A stretch of DNA of 64,000 nucleotides, taken from assembly GCA_044226865.1 (NCBI GenBank), contig JBGAGE010000002.1:434001-498000 (forward strand), read 5' to 3'. Positions 42,269-50,452 of this stretch are shown here, piece after piece (the first letter of the stretch is position 1; every line of letters begins with the position of its first letter). Origin of the DNA: TMP-86 sp044226865 (GTDB lineage: Bacteria; Pseudomonadota; Gammaproteobacteria; Steroidobacterales; Steroidobacteraceae). The notes below the pieces were generated by a model. It was given only the letters and a program-made list of their open reading frames with translations. It was not told the DNA's origin and made no database searches. The position numbers and the translations under genes were made by a program.

Positions 42269-42910
42269 ATGGAACCCCGCCATCTGACCCCCGCCGACCG
42301 GATCATTGGAGAAATAGCCAATGCAATCAACGTATTGGCCGCCCCGGCGCGAGCCCGCAGGCCGTACCCGGGGGAATCCTCGCCTCTGCCTGAGCTATCG
42401 GCGGCGCAGCGCCAGGAAACCGCGCGGCTGATGCGGATCAATCACGCCGGCGAAGTGGCTGCCCAGGCGCTCTACCACGGGCAGGCGTTCCTGGCGCGAA
42501 AGCCGGAGATTGCCGCCGCCATGCAGGCCGCAGCGGCCGAGGAAGTCGATCACCTGGCCTGGTGCGAACGCCGCATCCAGGAGCTGGGCGGGCGTACCAG
42601 CCTGCTCAATCCCCTGTGGTATGCCGGCTCCTTCGCGATCGGCGCGGTTGCAGCGGCCAGCGGCGATGCCACGAGCCTGGGCTTCATCACCGAAACCGAA
42701 AAGCAGGTCGAAGCGCACCTGCACGGCCACCTGCAGCGCCTCGCCCCCGACGATGAGCGCAGCCGCCGGATCCTCGAAGCCATGCAGGTGGATGAAGCCG
42801 CCCATGGCGCCAAGGCCGAGCAGATCGGCGGCAAACCACTGCCCCTCATCATTCGCACGGCCATGAAACTGACCGCAAAACTCATGACGCGTGGCAGCTT
42901 TTGGTTGTAA
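42269..42910 (+). CDS. coq7: Demethoxyubiquinone hydroxylase (Coq7)
   Basis: A 213-residue di-iron carboxylate enzyme that hydroxylates C6 of the ubiquinone ring. Iron-ligand motifs: LMRINHAGEVAAQALYHGQ (ExxH type), AAAEEVDHLAWCERR (EExxH), and later MQVDEAAHGAKAEQIGG (ExxH). It is an alternative to the flavoprotein UbiF, so its presence suggests the two UbiH-family proteins in this window serve the C5 and C1 positions (inference). Confidence 0.95.
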   Translation: MEPRHLTPADRIIGEIANAINVLAAPARARRPYPGESSPLPELSAAQRQETARLMRINHAGEVAAQALYHGQAFLARKPEIAAAMQAAAAEEVDHLAWCERRIQELGGRTSLLNPLWYAGSFAIGAVAAASGDATSLGFITETEKQVEAHLHGHLQRLAPDDERSRRILEAMQVDEAAHGAKAEQIGGKPLPLIIRTAMKLTAKLMTRGSFWL

Positions 42911-43002
42911 AAAGCGCGCTTATGCTTGCGATTCCGGTACTTATGTAATAAAACGTGCGCAATCGTACGCATTGCCAATCGATAAAACGCAAGGGAGATA
43001 CC

Positions 43003-43752
43003 ATGGAAGAAGGCGCGAAAGCCTTGAGCGATATACCAGCGATCAATCGCTTCTTGAGCTATTGCCGGATACGGACCGTCCCCTCGAAGACCGTCATCAT
43101 CCACGCCGGCGACCTGCCTGACATCCTGTACTACATCATCAGCGGTTCCGTCGAAGTCATGATCGAAGACGAAGACGGCAACGAAATGGTCCTCGCCTAC
43201 CTGAACAAGGGACAGTTCTTCGGCGAAATGGGCCTGTTCTACGAGCAGCCCACGCGCAGCGCCTGGGTGCGCACGCGCCAGCAGTGCGAGCTCGCGGAAA
43301 TGACCTATCCGCGCTTCCGCCAGATCGCCGCGGAAAGCCCCGGACTCGTGTTCGAACTGGCCACGCAGCTGGCCACCCGCCTGGATCGCACCAACCGCAA
43401 GCTCGGCGATCTCGCCTTCGTCGATGTCACCGGCCGCGTCGCGCACGCCATCATGGATCTGTGCGGTGAGCCGGATGCCATGACGCATCCCGAAGGCATG
43501 CAGATCAAGGTAAGCCGCCAGGAACTTTCACGCCTGGTCGGTTGCTCGCGCGAAATGGCGGGCCGCGTGCTCAAAGTCCTGGAAGAACAGGGCCTGCTGC
43601 GCGCCACGGGCAAGACCATCGTGGTCTACAACGCCCGCCCGAAGGTGAAGACCCGTCCGCTGGTGGTGCCGGTGAAGAGCGCCGGCCCGCAGGCCACGAA
43701 GACCGCCCGCATCGTCGAAGACGATGAGGACGACGAGGATGACGAGGACTAG
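43003..43752 (+). CDS. cAMP receptor protein (Crp/Vfr family) with acidic tail
   Basis: A 249-residue global regulator. Residues 25-140 are the cyclic-nucleotide domain; the cAMP-phosphate site is GQFFGEMGLFYEQPTRSAWVR (Glu, Arg, Ser present) and ATRLDRTNRKLG carries the Thr. The C-terminal winged helix (165-220) has VSRQELSRLVGCSREMAGRVLK, nearly as in E. coli CRP. About 35 residues follow beyond the usual end, closing with EDDEDDEDDED, which is unusual. A clean AAGGGAGA ribosome-binding site lies five bases before ATG 43003. Its stop overlaps that of rpe. Confidence 0.92.
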   Translation: MEEGAKALSDIPAINRFLSYCRIRTVPSKTVIIHAGDLPDILYYIISGSVEVMIEDEDGNEMVLAYLNKGQFFGEMGLFYEQPTRSAWVRTRQQCELAEMTYPRFRQIAAESPGLVFELATQLATRLDRTNRKLGDLAFVDVTGRVAHAIMDLCGEPDAMTHPEGMQIKVSRQELSRLVGCSREMAGRVLKVLEEQGLLRATGKTIVVYNARPKVKTRPLVVPVKSAGPQATKTARIVEDDEDDEDDED

Positions 43753-44450
43753 CTCCTGGCGTTGAGCGCGGGGTGCCGCTCCGCGCTCCCCTTCGCTATC
43801 TGCGCGCGCATCTCGGCAATCGTCCGGGAATAATCCGAGCTTCCAAAGATGGCAGAGCCCGACACGAAGGTGTCGGCACCCGCACGCGCGATCTGCGCGG
43901 CATTGTCCACCTTCACACCACCATCGATTTCCAGGCGGATGTCGCGGCCGCATTCTTCGATGCGGGCGCGCGCCTCCGACAACTTCGACAGCGCCGCGGG
44001 GATGAACTGCTGCCCGCCGAAGCCCGGATTGACCGACATGATGAGCACCAGGTCGATCTTGTCGATGACGTAATCCAGCCAATTGAGCGGCGTGGCCGGA
44101 TTGAACACGAGGCCGGGCTTGCAGCCCGAGTCCCGGATCAACTGGATGGTGCGGTCGACGTGATGCGTGGCCTCGGGATGAAAGCTGATGTAGGTGGCGC
44201 CCGCCTTGGCGAAATCCGGCACCAACCGGTCCACCGGCGACACCATCAAGTGCACGTCGATGGGGGCGGTGACGCCGTGCTTGCGCAGGGCCTCGCACAC
44301 CAACGGCCCGATGGTGAGGTTGGGGACGTAGTGGTTGTCCATGACGTCGAAGTGCACCCAGTCCGCACCGGCGGCGAGCACGTTGTTGACTTCTTCGCCC
44401 AGTCGGGCGAAGTCCGCGGAAAGAATGGACGGTGCGATGAGGAAGGACAT
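43749..44450 (-). CDS. rpe: Ribulose-phosphate 3-epimerase
   Basis: The TIM-barrel enzyme of the pentose phosphate pathway, 233 residues from ATG 44450. Motifs: IAPSILSADFARLGEEV, WVHFDVMDNHYVPNLTIGP, DVHLMV, LVLIMSVNPGFGGQQFIP and LEIDGGV. It lies 11 bases after djlA and is convergent with the crp-type gene, stops overlapping. Confidence 0.96.
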   Translation of the reverse strand: MSFLIAPSILSADFARLGEEVNNVLAAGADWVHFDVMDNHYVPNLTIGPLVCEALRKHGVTAPIDVHLMVSPVDRLVPDFAKAGATYISFHPEATHHVDRTIQLIRDSGCKPGLVFNPATPLNWLDYVIDKIDLVLIMSVNPGFGGQQFIPAALSKLSEARARIEECGRDIRLEIDGGVKVDNAAQIARAGADTFVSGSAIFGSSDYSRTIAEMRAQIAKGSAERHPALNARS

Positions 44451-44461
44451 GGACGGCAGTA

Positions 44462-45256
44462 TTACTTGATGCCGCGTGCGGCGCAAATCGCCTCGTACGC
44501 TTCCTGGATGCGCTGGGTCTTTTCCTTGGCGACTTCGGCCATGGATTCCGGCAGGCCGTTGGCGACGAGCTTGTCCGGATGATGCCGGCTCATCTGGCGG
44601 CGGTACGCTTTCTTGAGCTCCTCGTTGCTGGCGCCCGAGGATATGTCCAGTTCCTGGTACGCCCAATCCAGGTTCGCAGGACGGGCATAACCGCCCCCCA
44701 TGGAGGCGCGCGATTGGGCGCGCGTCTGGTACTGCGCGCGCAGGACGGCCTCCATGTGCACGAACTCGAGGCCGGACAGGCCGAGCTGCGTAGCCATGCG
44801 CGACAGGATGGCGTGCGCGGGCCCGCGCGCATCGTTGCCGAGGATGGCGGCCCGCAATTGCAGTTCGACGAACACGCGGATCAGGTCGTGGCGCGTACCG
44901 CAGGCACTGCTGAGCGCGGTGAGTTCGCCTTCCGCATCGAACCCCGGCGCCTTGCCGGCACGGAAGAAATCGATGGCCTGGGCCACCTGCTCCTGCCCCA
45001 GCTTCAGCTCCTGCATCAGGTGCCGCGCCGCCTGGATCTCCAATTCCGACACCCGTCCGTCGGACTTCGCGATGTGTCCCATCAAGGTGAAGGTGGCGCG
45101 GAAGAACACCTCGGATACGTTGGCGGCCGCGGCGCGACCACCGCCGGCTCCCTGGCCGAGCATGTGCCCGATGATGGCGCCGACGATCAAGCCCCACACG
45201 CTGTGGGTCAGCAACAAGCCGAGGACCGCGCCGAAGAAGGCCCCGGACCAGATCAT
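44462..45256 (-). CDS. djlA: DnaJ-like membrane co-chaperone DjlA
   Basis: A 264-residue type III membrane protein. One helix at the N-terminus (SGAFFGAVLGLLLTHSVWGL... GAIIGHMLG, with glycine spacing) is followed by a TerB-like helical domain (about 55-170) and a C-terminal J domain (about 200-264) with the HPD motif in RRQMSRHHPDKL. It stimulates DnaK at the membrane. ATG 45256 was chosen so the membrane helix begins at residue 2, as in the family. Confidence 0.92.
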   Translation of the reverse strand: MIWSGAFFGAVLGLLLTHSVWGLIVGAIIGHMLGQGAGGGRAAAANVSEVFFRATFTLMGHIAKSDGRVSELEIQAARHLMQELKLGQEQVAQAIDFFRAGKAPGFDAEGELTALSSACGTRHDLIRVFVELQLRAAILGNDARGPAHAILSRMATQLGLSGLEFVHMEAVLRAQYQTRAQSRASMGGGYARPANLDWAYQELDISSGASNEELKKAYRRQMSRHHPDKLVANGLPESMAEVAKEKTQRIQEAYEAICAARGIK

Positions 45257-45338
45257 GCGCGTTGACCTCGGTGGGGCGGACGCCCACAATTGACCGCTTT
45301 CATCGCGGCCATGTTAGCAAGTTCACGGTAGCGCACGC

Positions 45339-46238
45339 ATGTCACAGATCCCGCCGGTGGAGCCGCTGTTCGAATCGAACCTGCGCTCCTTGAAGAAAAT
45401 CCATCAAGGCAAGGTGCGCGACATCTACGACGTCGATGCCTCCCACCTGCTGATCGTCACCACCGATCGCCTCTCGGCCTTCGATGTGATCATGCGCGAG
45501 CCGATTCCGCAGAAAGGCGCGGTGCTCACCGCCGTGTCGCTGTTCTGGTTCGAAAAAACGCGGCACATCATCCCCAATCACCTGTCGAACCTGCGCATCG
45601 AGGACATCATCCACGACCCGGCGGAACTGGCGCAATTGCGCGGCCGCTCCATGGTGGTGAAGAAGTTGCGCGCGTTGCCGGTGGAAGCCGTGGTGCGTGG
45701 CTACCTGATCGGATCGGGCTGGAAGGACTACCAGCGCGACGGCGCCGTGTGCGGCGTCAAGCTGCCGGCCGGCCTGCAGCTCGCCGACCGCCTGCCGCAG
45801 CCCCTGTTCACTCCGGCCTCCAAGGCACCGGCCGGGCAGCACGATGAGAACATCGATTTCGCCGCCGTGGAAAGCACGGTGGGCGCCGCGACGGCGGCGC
45901 AGATGCGCGATGCATCCCTCGCGCTGTACGCATTCGCCTGCGAACACGCCTTGAAGCGCGGCATCATCATCGCCGACACCAAGTTCGAGTTCGGCCTGGA
46001 TCCGGCCGGCCAGCTCACGCTCATCGACGAGGCGCTCACGCCGGATTCCTCGCGCTTCTGGCCGGTGGAGTCCTACCGGCCGGGCATTTCACCCCCGAGC
46101 TTCGACAAGCAGTTCGTGCGCGATTACCTGGAATCCCTGCACTGGGACAAGCGCCCCCCGCCGCCACCGCTGCCGGCCGACATCATCCGCCGCACCAGCG
46201 AGAATTATCAGAAAGGCCTGGCACTGCTGACGACTTAG
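45339..46238 (+). CDS. purC: SAICAR synthase
   Basis: The enzyme joins aspartate to CAIR in purine synthesis. It has 299 residues, the long form found in many proteobacteria and yeast. Seen: KIHQGKVRDIYDV (ATP loop), TDRLSAFDVIM, VVRGYLIGSGWKDYQ, IIIADTKFEFGLD and LIDEALTPDSSRFWP. purE and purK lie 5 kb downstream on the same strand. Confidence 0.96.
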   Translation: MSQIPPVEPLFESNLRSLKKIHQGKVRDIYDVDASHLLIVTTDRLSAFDVIMREPIPQKGAVLTAVSLFWFEKTRHIIPNHLSNLRIEDIIHDPAELAQLRGRSMVVKKLRALPVEAVVRGYLIGSGWKDYQRDGAVCGVKLPAGLQLADRLPQPLFTPASKAPAGQHDENIDFAAVESTVGAATAAQMRDASLALYAFACEHALKRGIIIADTKFEFGLDPAGQLTLIDEALTPDSSRFWPVESYRPGISPPSFDKQFVRDYLESLHWDKRPPPPPLPADIIRRTSENYQKGLALLTT

Positions 46239-46290
46239 GCGGTGCCTGCAGGCAGCACGCCGGCGCTCCTGCGCGCGGTACGCCGCCCGG

Positions 46291-47088
46291 CTACGGCTCG
46301 CGGCGAGCCCAGGCGGCAATCCTCGCGTGCAGCGCATCCAGCCCATCGGTGAGCGCCGCCGGCCCCGGCTGCAGGATGTCCGCCGATTTGATCTCGAACA
46401 ATTGCGCGTCACGCACCGCCGGAACGTCCTCCCAACCCGGGCGCTGCGCCACCAGCGCCGGTCTGAACTTCTTGCCGCACCAGGAACCGAAGATGATGTC
46501 GGGTGCGCGGCGCGGCACCTCGAGCGCATCGGCAATGATGCGGCCCTTGCCCAGCGGCTCGCGCGCGAGCTCCGGAAAGCAATCCTCACCGCCCGCAATC
46601 TCCACGAGTTCGGATACCCAGCGGATGGCGGAAATCTGCGGCATATCCCATTCCTCGAAATACACGCGCGGCCGCCGCGGCAGCGCATCGGCCGCGGCAC
46701 GCACCGATTGGATGCCCTGCTCCAGGCGATCCGCCAGCGCACCGGCCTTGTCGCTGCAACCGATGAGCCCGCCCAGCATGCGGATCATGCGCAAGATCTC
46801 GGCCACGCTGCGCTGATTGAAAATGTGCACTTCGAGGCCCGCGCGCACCAGGGCGGCGCCGATGTCGGCCTGCAGGTCGGAGAAACCGAGCACGAGGTCG
46901 GGCTGCAATGCCAGGATCTTGTCGATCTTGGCCGACAGGAATGCCGACACGCGCGGCTTTTCCTTGCGCGCACGCGCGGGACGCACCGTGAAGCCGGAGA
47001 TGCCGACGATGCGCCATTCCTCACCCAGCAGGTACAGTGTTTCGGTGGTTTCTTCCGTCAGACAAACGATGCGCTGGGCGTGGCTCAC
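46291..47088 (-). CDS. BtuF-like cobalamin/iron-siderophore-binding-fold protein, no signal peptide
   Basis: A 265-residue helical-backbone-type (class III) solute-binding protein: RIVCLTEETTETLYLLGEEWRIVGIS, KIDKILALQPDLVLGFSDLQADIGAAL, IFNQRSVAEILRMIRMLGGLIG, RVYFEEWDMPQ and PDIIFGSWCGKKF. It lacks an N-terminal signal sequence, so as written it would stay in the cytoplasm. There are no permease or ATPase genes beside it. Such orphan proteins are usually labelled cobalamin-binding; the ligand is not proven. Confidence 0.8.
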   Translation of the reverse strand: MSHAQRIVCLTEETTETLYLLGEEWRIVGISGFTVRPARARKEKPRVSAFLSAKIDKILALQPDLVLGFSDLQADIGAALVRAGLEVHIFNQRSVAEILRMIRMLGGLIGCSDKAGALADRLEQGIQSVRAAADALPRRPRVYFEEWDMPQISAIRWVSELVEIAGGEDCFPELAREPLGKGRIIADALEVPRRAPDIIFGSWCGKKFRPALVAQRPGWEDVPAVRDAQLFEIKSADILQPGPAALTDGLDALHARIAAWARREP

Positions 47089-47135
47089 CGCTCCGATCTT
47101 GCCATAGCCGGGGCGCTGTGTAAGCCTGCGGGAAG

Positions 47136-48437
47136 GTGTTCAAACCACTCCATAAACTCGAGCAGGCGCTGTTCATCGACTCGCGCGCCATGCCCGGCCC
47201 CCTGGGCCTGACGCTGCGGCTGCTGCGCTATCCGGCCGCGTTGTTGCGCGACTGGCTGAGCGGCGAGCTGAACATGCGTGCGATGAGCCTGGTGTACACC
47301 ACGCTGCTGTCGCTCGTGCCGCTGATGGCCTTCAGCTTCTCGATCCTGAAGGGACTGGGCGCGCACGGCGACCTGGAATTGCTGGTGTTCGAGTTCTTCC
47401 GCCCGATGGGGGCCGCCGCCTCGCAACTCACCGCGCGCGTCATGCAGTTCGTGGAGAACGTGCGCGGTGGCGTGCTCGGATCCATCGGCCTCGCCTTCCT
47501 CATCTATACCGTGATCACCACGGTGCAGAAGGTCGAGGCCAGCATGAATTTCGTCTGGCGTGTCGAGCGCCCGCGCAGCTGGGCGAGGCGCCTGTCCGAA
47601 TACATCAGCGTCATGATCATCGGCCCGGTGTGCATGGTCACGGCGCTGGGGCTGCTGGCCTCCGCGGAGAACACCGCGCTGGCGCATTGGCTTTCGGAAT
47701 CCGCCGGGCTCGGGCCGATGCTCGAACATGCGGCCCACCTCGGCCCCTACGTGCTGGTCGCGGCCGTGTTCACCTTCATGTATTCGTTCATCCCCAATAC
47801 GCGCGTGCGGTTCGTGCCCGCGCTGATTGGCGGCGTCACCGCGGGTGTCCTGTGGGCACTGGTGGGCAAGGTGTTCGCCAGCGTGATCGCCTACTCCTCG
47901 CAGATGATCGCCATCTACACGGGTTTCGCCATCGTGCTCACGGCGCTGATCTGGATCTACCTGAACTGGCTGATCCTGCTGATCGGCGCGCAATTGTCCT
48001 TCTACGCGCAATACCCGCAGTACCTGCCGCATGGGCACGAGCCGGTGGAACTCAGCGGCAGCCTGTTCGAGCACATGGGCTTGTCAGTGATGCAATTGAT
48101 CGGCCGCGACTTCGCGGCGGGCAAGCGCTACTGGACCGGCAATCGCCTGGCCGCCGCGCTCGAGGTGCCCAGCGCGGCGCTATCGCCGGTGCTCGCCTCG
48201 CTGGAAGCCGCCGGCATCATCGTCGCCACCGAGCAGGAGTGCTGGCTGCCCGCGCGCAGCATGGAAAGCATCGCCCTCGCCGACATCCTCTGCGCGGTGC
48301 GCAGCTCACGCCCCGGCCGCATCGCCGTCTCCGCCACCGCCACTCCTGCCGCCAACGCCATCATGCTGGAGATCGAGGACTCCATGCGCGAGCGTCTTCG
48401 CTCGCGGACTCTGGCTGACCTCGTGGCTTCTCCGTGA
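47136..48437 (+). CDS. YihY/BrkB-family membrane protein with extra C-terminal domain
   Basis: A 433-residue protein. Six membrane segments in residues about 50-290 include AMSLVYTTLLSLVPLMAFSFSILKG, the YSFIPNTRVRFVPALIGGVTAG block and VLTALIWIYLNWLILLIGAQLS. Beyond the usual end there are about 120 residues that look like a winged helix (GKRYWTGNRLAAALEVPSAALSPVLASLEAAGIIV). The function is unknown; the old RNase BN label is wrong. GTG 47136 is the longest start; ATG 47190 is possible. Confidence 0.87.
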   Translation: MFKPLHKLEQALFIDSRAMPGPLGLTLRLLRYPAALLRDWLSGELNMRAMSLVYTTLLSLVPLMAFSFSILKGLGAHGDLELLVFEFFRPMGAAASQLTARVMQFVENVRGGVLGSIGLAFLIYTVITTVQKVEASMNFVWRVERPRSWARRLSEYISVMIIGPVCMVTALGLLASAENTALAHWLSESAGLGPMLEHAAHLGPYVLVAAVFTFMYSFIPNTRVRFVPALIGGVTAGVLWALVGKVFASVIAYSSQMIAIYTGFAIVLTALIWIYLNWLILLIGAQLSFYAQYPQYLPHGHEPVELSGSLFEHMGLSVMQLIGRDFAAGKRYWTGNRLAAALEVPSAALSPVLASLEAAGIIVATEQECWLPARSMESIALADILCAVRSSRPGRIAVSATATPAANAIMLEIEDSMRERLRSRTLADLVASP

Positions 48438-48475
48438 GCAAGAGCTTTCTCGAGCATCGCGCATGGGGCGTGTGC

Positions 48476-48663
48476 CGGAAAATGCTTTTGGGGGTGGGGC
48501 GCTTGCGGACTGGTCAGCTGAGAATTCGAGAACGGCGCTTCGCGTCATGGGCGAGCGGAAACATCCACTCATGCGCCGCAGCTTCGATCCTGCGGCAGCT
48601 CGCGTGATGGCCGCGCCTGACCACTTCGATTGTGAGGGCCCCACCCCCAAAAGGCATTTTCCG
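48476..48663. repeat. Long imperfect palindrome C1
   Basis: The arm 48476-48500 (starts CGGAAAATGCTTTTGGGGG) pairs with 48638-48663 with only one bulged base. The stem extends inward (CTGGTCAG with CTGACCAC) and outward (GGGGCGTGTGCCGGA with its partner after 48660). The span is about 190 nt plus flanks. It begins about 40 bases after the yihY stop. No gene is evident. Confidence 0.85.
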
Positions 48664-48780
48664 ACCCCCACCCCTTGTGACGTGGTCGGAGACAAGAATC
48701 ACTCTCCAGTAGCGTCGGGGTCAAAGTCCGCGCGAAAGACTCGAAGTTGAAGAGCCGAACTCTTCGTCCCCGCGACGCGT

Positions 48781-49003
48781 GACGGCGTTTGGCGGGGGAA
48801 CATGAATGCCTTTTCGCCGGACGGGCCGACACTCGCAAGCTGCAAGCCGCGGCTCAAATCTGCGTGAGCGTCCTCGAAGGCAGGAGGCCAACTACCCGCC
48901 ACCCAATTCGATGGCAAGAAGCGGCGAGCGAAATGCCAGCGTTGCGGCCCACCGCGAGAGCCCGCCCGCCGAAAAGCATTCATGTTCCCCCGACGAACGC
49001 CGC
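48781..49003. repeat. Long imperfect palindrome C2
   Basis: The arm 48781-48826 (GACGGCGTTTGGCGGGGGAA at its start) pairs with 48960-49003 with a handful of mismatches, a stem of more than 40 pairs. The arm is close in sequence to B1. It ends about 30 bases before the pmbA stop at 49033. The stretch between C1 and C2 (48664-48780) holds only spacer, including GAACTCTTC-type sequence shared with the flank of B1. Confidence 0.87.
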
Positions 49004-49032
49004 AAGCGCACGCAGGAACGAAGATATGAAAC

Positions 49033-50382
49033 TCATTCACCCGCGATAGTCATTTCCTCGAGCAGAATGGAACCAACCCGAATACCACCTCGAACATCAA
49101 CGTCATCTCCAATGGCGACAATATTGCGCAACATGGCCTTGAGGTTGCCGGCGATCGTGATCTCGGCGACGGGATATTCCAACTTGCCGTTTTCCACCCA
49201 GAAGCCGGCGGCGCCGCGGGAGTAATCGCCGGTGATGGGATTGACGCCCTGACCCATGAGCTCGGTGAGCAACAAGCCCGTGCCCATACGCTGCAATTGC
49301 GCATCGAGGCCGCCGGTCGCCGTAGGTGCGACCAGCAGGTTGTGGGCGCCGCCGGCGTTGCCGGTGGTCGTGAGGCCGAGCTTGCGGGCCGAATAGCTCG
49401 ACAGGACGTAGCGCTGCAGCACGCCGCCGGCGACGAGCTCGCTGTCGATCGTTGCCACCCCCTCGTCATCGAAGGGGGCGCTGGCCAGCGCCTTGGGGAT
49501 GTGCGGCCGCTCGCTGATCTGCACCGCGGCGGGGAACACCTGCTCGCCGGCGGCGTTCAACAGGAACGAGGATTGCCGGTATTGGCTGCTGCCGCGCACC
49601 GCGCCGACGAAATGACTGATCAGCCCGCGTGCGAGCTCGGGCGCGTACAGCACGGGCGCGCGGCGGGTCGCCAGTTTGCGCGGGCCCAGCCGCGCCAGCG
49701 TACGGCGTGCCGCGGTCTGGCCGATGGCCTCGGCACCCTGCAGCTCGCGGTGATCGCGCGCCGTGCTGTACCAGTAGTCGCGCTGCATCTCATCCCCGCT
49801 TCCCGCCAGCACCACGCAGCTCAGCGAATGTGCCGTGGTGGGATAGCCGCCGACGAAGCCGTGGCTGTTGCCATACACATGAAGGCCCTGATGCGAGGAC
49901 AGGGAGGCGCCCTCGGAGTTGTTGATGCGCGGATCGAACTGCAGCGCCGCCGACTCGCACGCCAGGGCGATCTCGATGGCGCGCGGCGCATCGATGTCCC
50001 ACGGATGCGACAAATCCAGGTCGAAGCGTCGCTTCTGCATGAGATTCGCATCCGCAAGCCCGGCGCAGGCATCCTCCGCGGTGAAGCGGGCGATGCTGCA
50101 GGCCTTGGCGACGGTGGCGCTGACGGCGGCCGGCGAGAAATCGGCGGTGCTGGCCGAGGCCTTGCGCTGGCCGAAATACACCGTGACGCCCAGGCTCCGG
50201 TCGCGCTGATGCTCGAGCGTTTCCACCTGCCCCAGGCGCACGCCCACCGACAACCCGGTGTTCTGGCTCACGGCCGCTTCGGCCTGCGAGGCCCCCTGCG
50301 AACGGGCCTGCGCCAAGGCGCTCTCGATGATCTGCTCGAGCTGCTTTTCGTCAAATGCGGCGCGGGTCACGGCAACGGCCAT
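49033..50382 (-). CDS. pmbA: Metalloprotease-related protein PmbA/TldE
   Basis: A 449-residue partner of TldD in the heterodimeric TldD/E protease that trims modified peptides such as microcin B17 and degrades CcdA. Family landmarks: GVRLGQVETLEHQRDRSLGVTVYFGQRKASAST, PFDDEGVATIDSELVAGGVLQRYVLSSYSARKLGL and the C-terminal ITIAGNLKAMLRNIVAIGDDV. It lacks the HExxxH of TldD, as expected. tldD is not in the window. It is divergent from darP, the conserved yjgA/pmbA arrangement. Confidence 0.94.
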   Translation of the reverse strand: MAVAVTRAAFDEKQLEQIIESALAQARSQGASQAEAAVSQNTGLSVGVRLGQVETLEHQRDRSLGVTVYFGQRKASASTADFSPAAVSATVAKACSIARFTAEDACAGLADANLMQKRRFDLDLSHPWDIDAPRAIEIALACESAALQFDPRINNSEGASLSSHQGLHVYGNSHGFVGGYPTTAHSLSCVVLAGSGDEMQRDYWYSTARDHRELQGAEAIGQTAARRTLARLGPRKLATRRAPVLYAPELARGLISHFVGAVRGSSQYRQSSFLLNAAGEQVFPAAVQISERPHIPKALASAPFDDEGVATIDSELVAGGVLQRYVLSSYSARKLGLTTTGNAGGAHNLLVAPTATGGLDAQLQRMGTGLLLTELMGQGVNPITGDYSRGAAGFWVENGKLEYPVAEITIAGNLKAMLRNIVAIGDDVDVRGGIRVGSILLEEMTIAGE

Positions 50383-50452
50383 CCAGCTCTCCTTGGGTCC
50401 TGATCAGGGTCGAACCGGTGATTCTACCGGCCCCGGTGTTAGGATGGGGACG

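Noticed and set aside
43749..45287. A 512-codon frame ending in Rpe
   Set aside because: Its upstream half is the wrong frame of djlA; Rpe starts at 44450.
48463..49225. Short frames across palindromes C1 and C2, and the possibility that these are CRISPR repeats
   Set aside because: The repeats are inverted, not direct and evenly spaced, with no spacers or cas genes; the frames are by-products of the palindromes.
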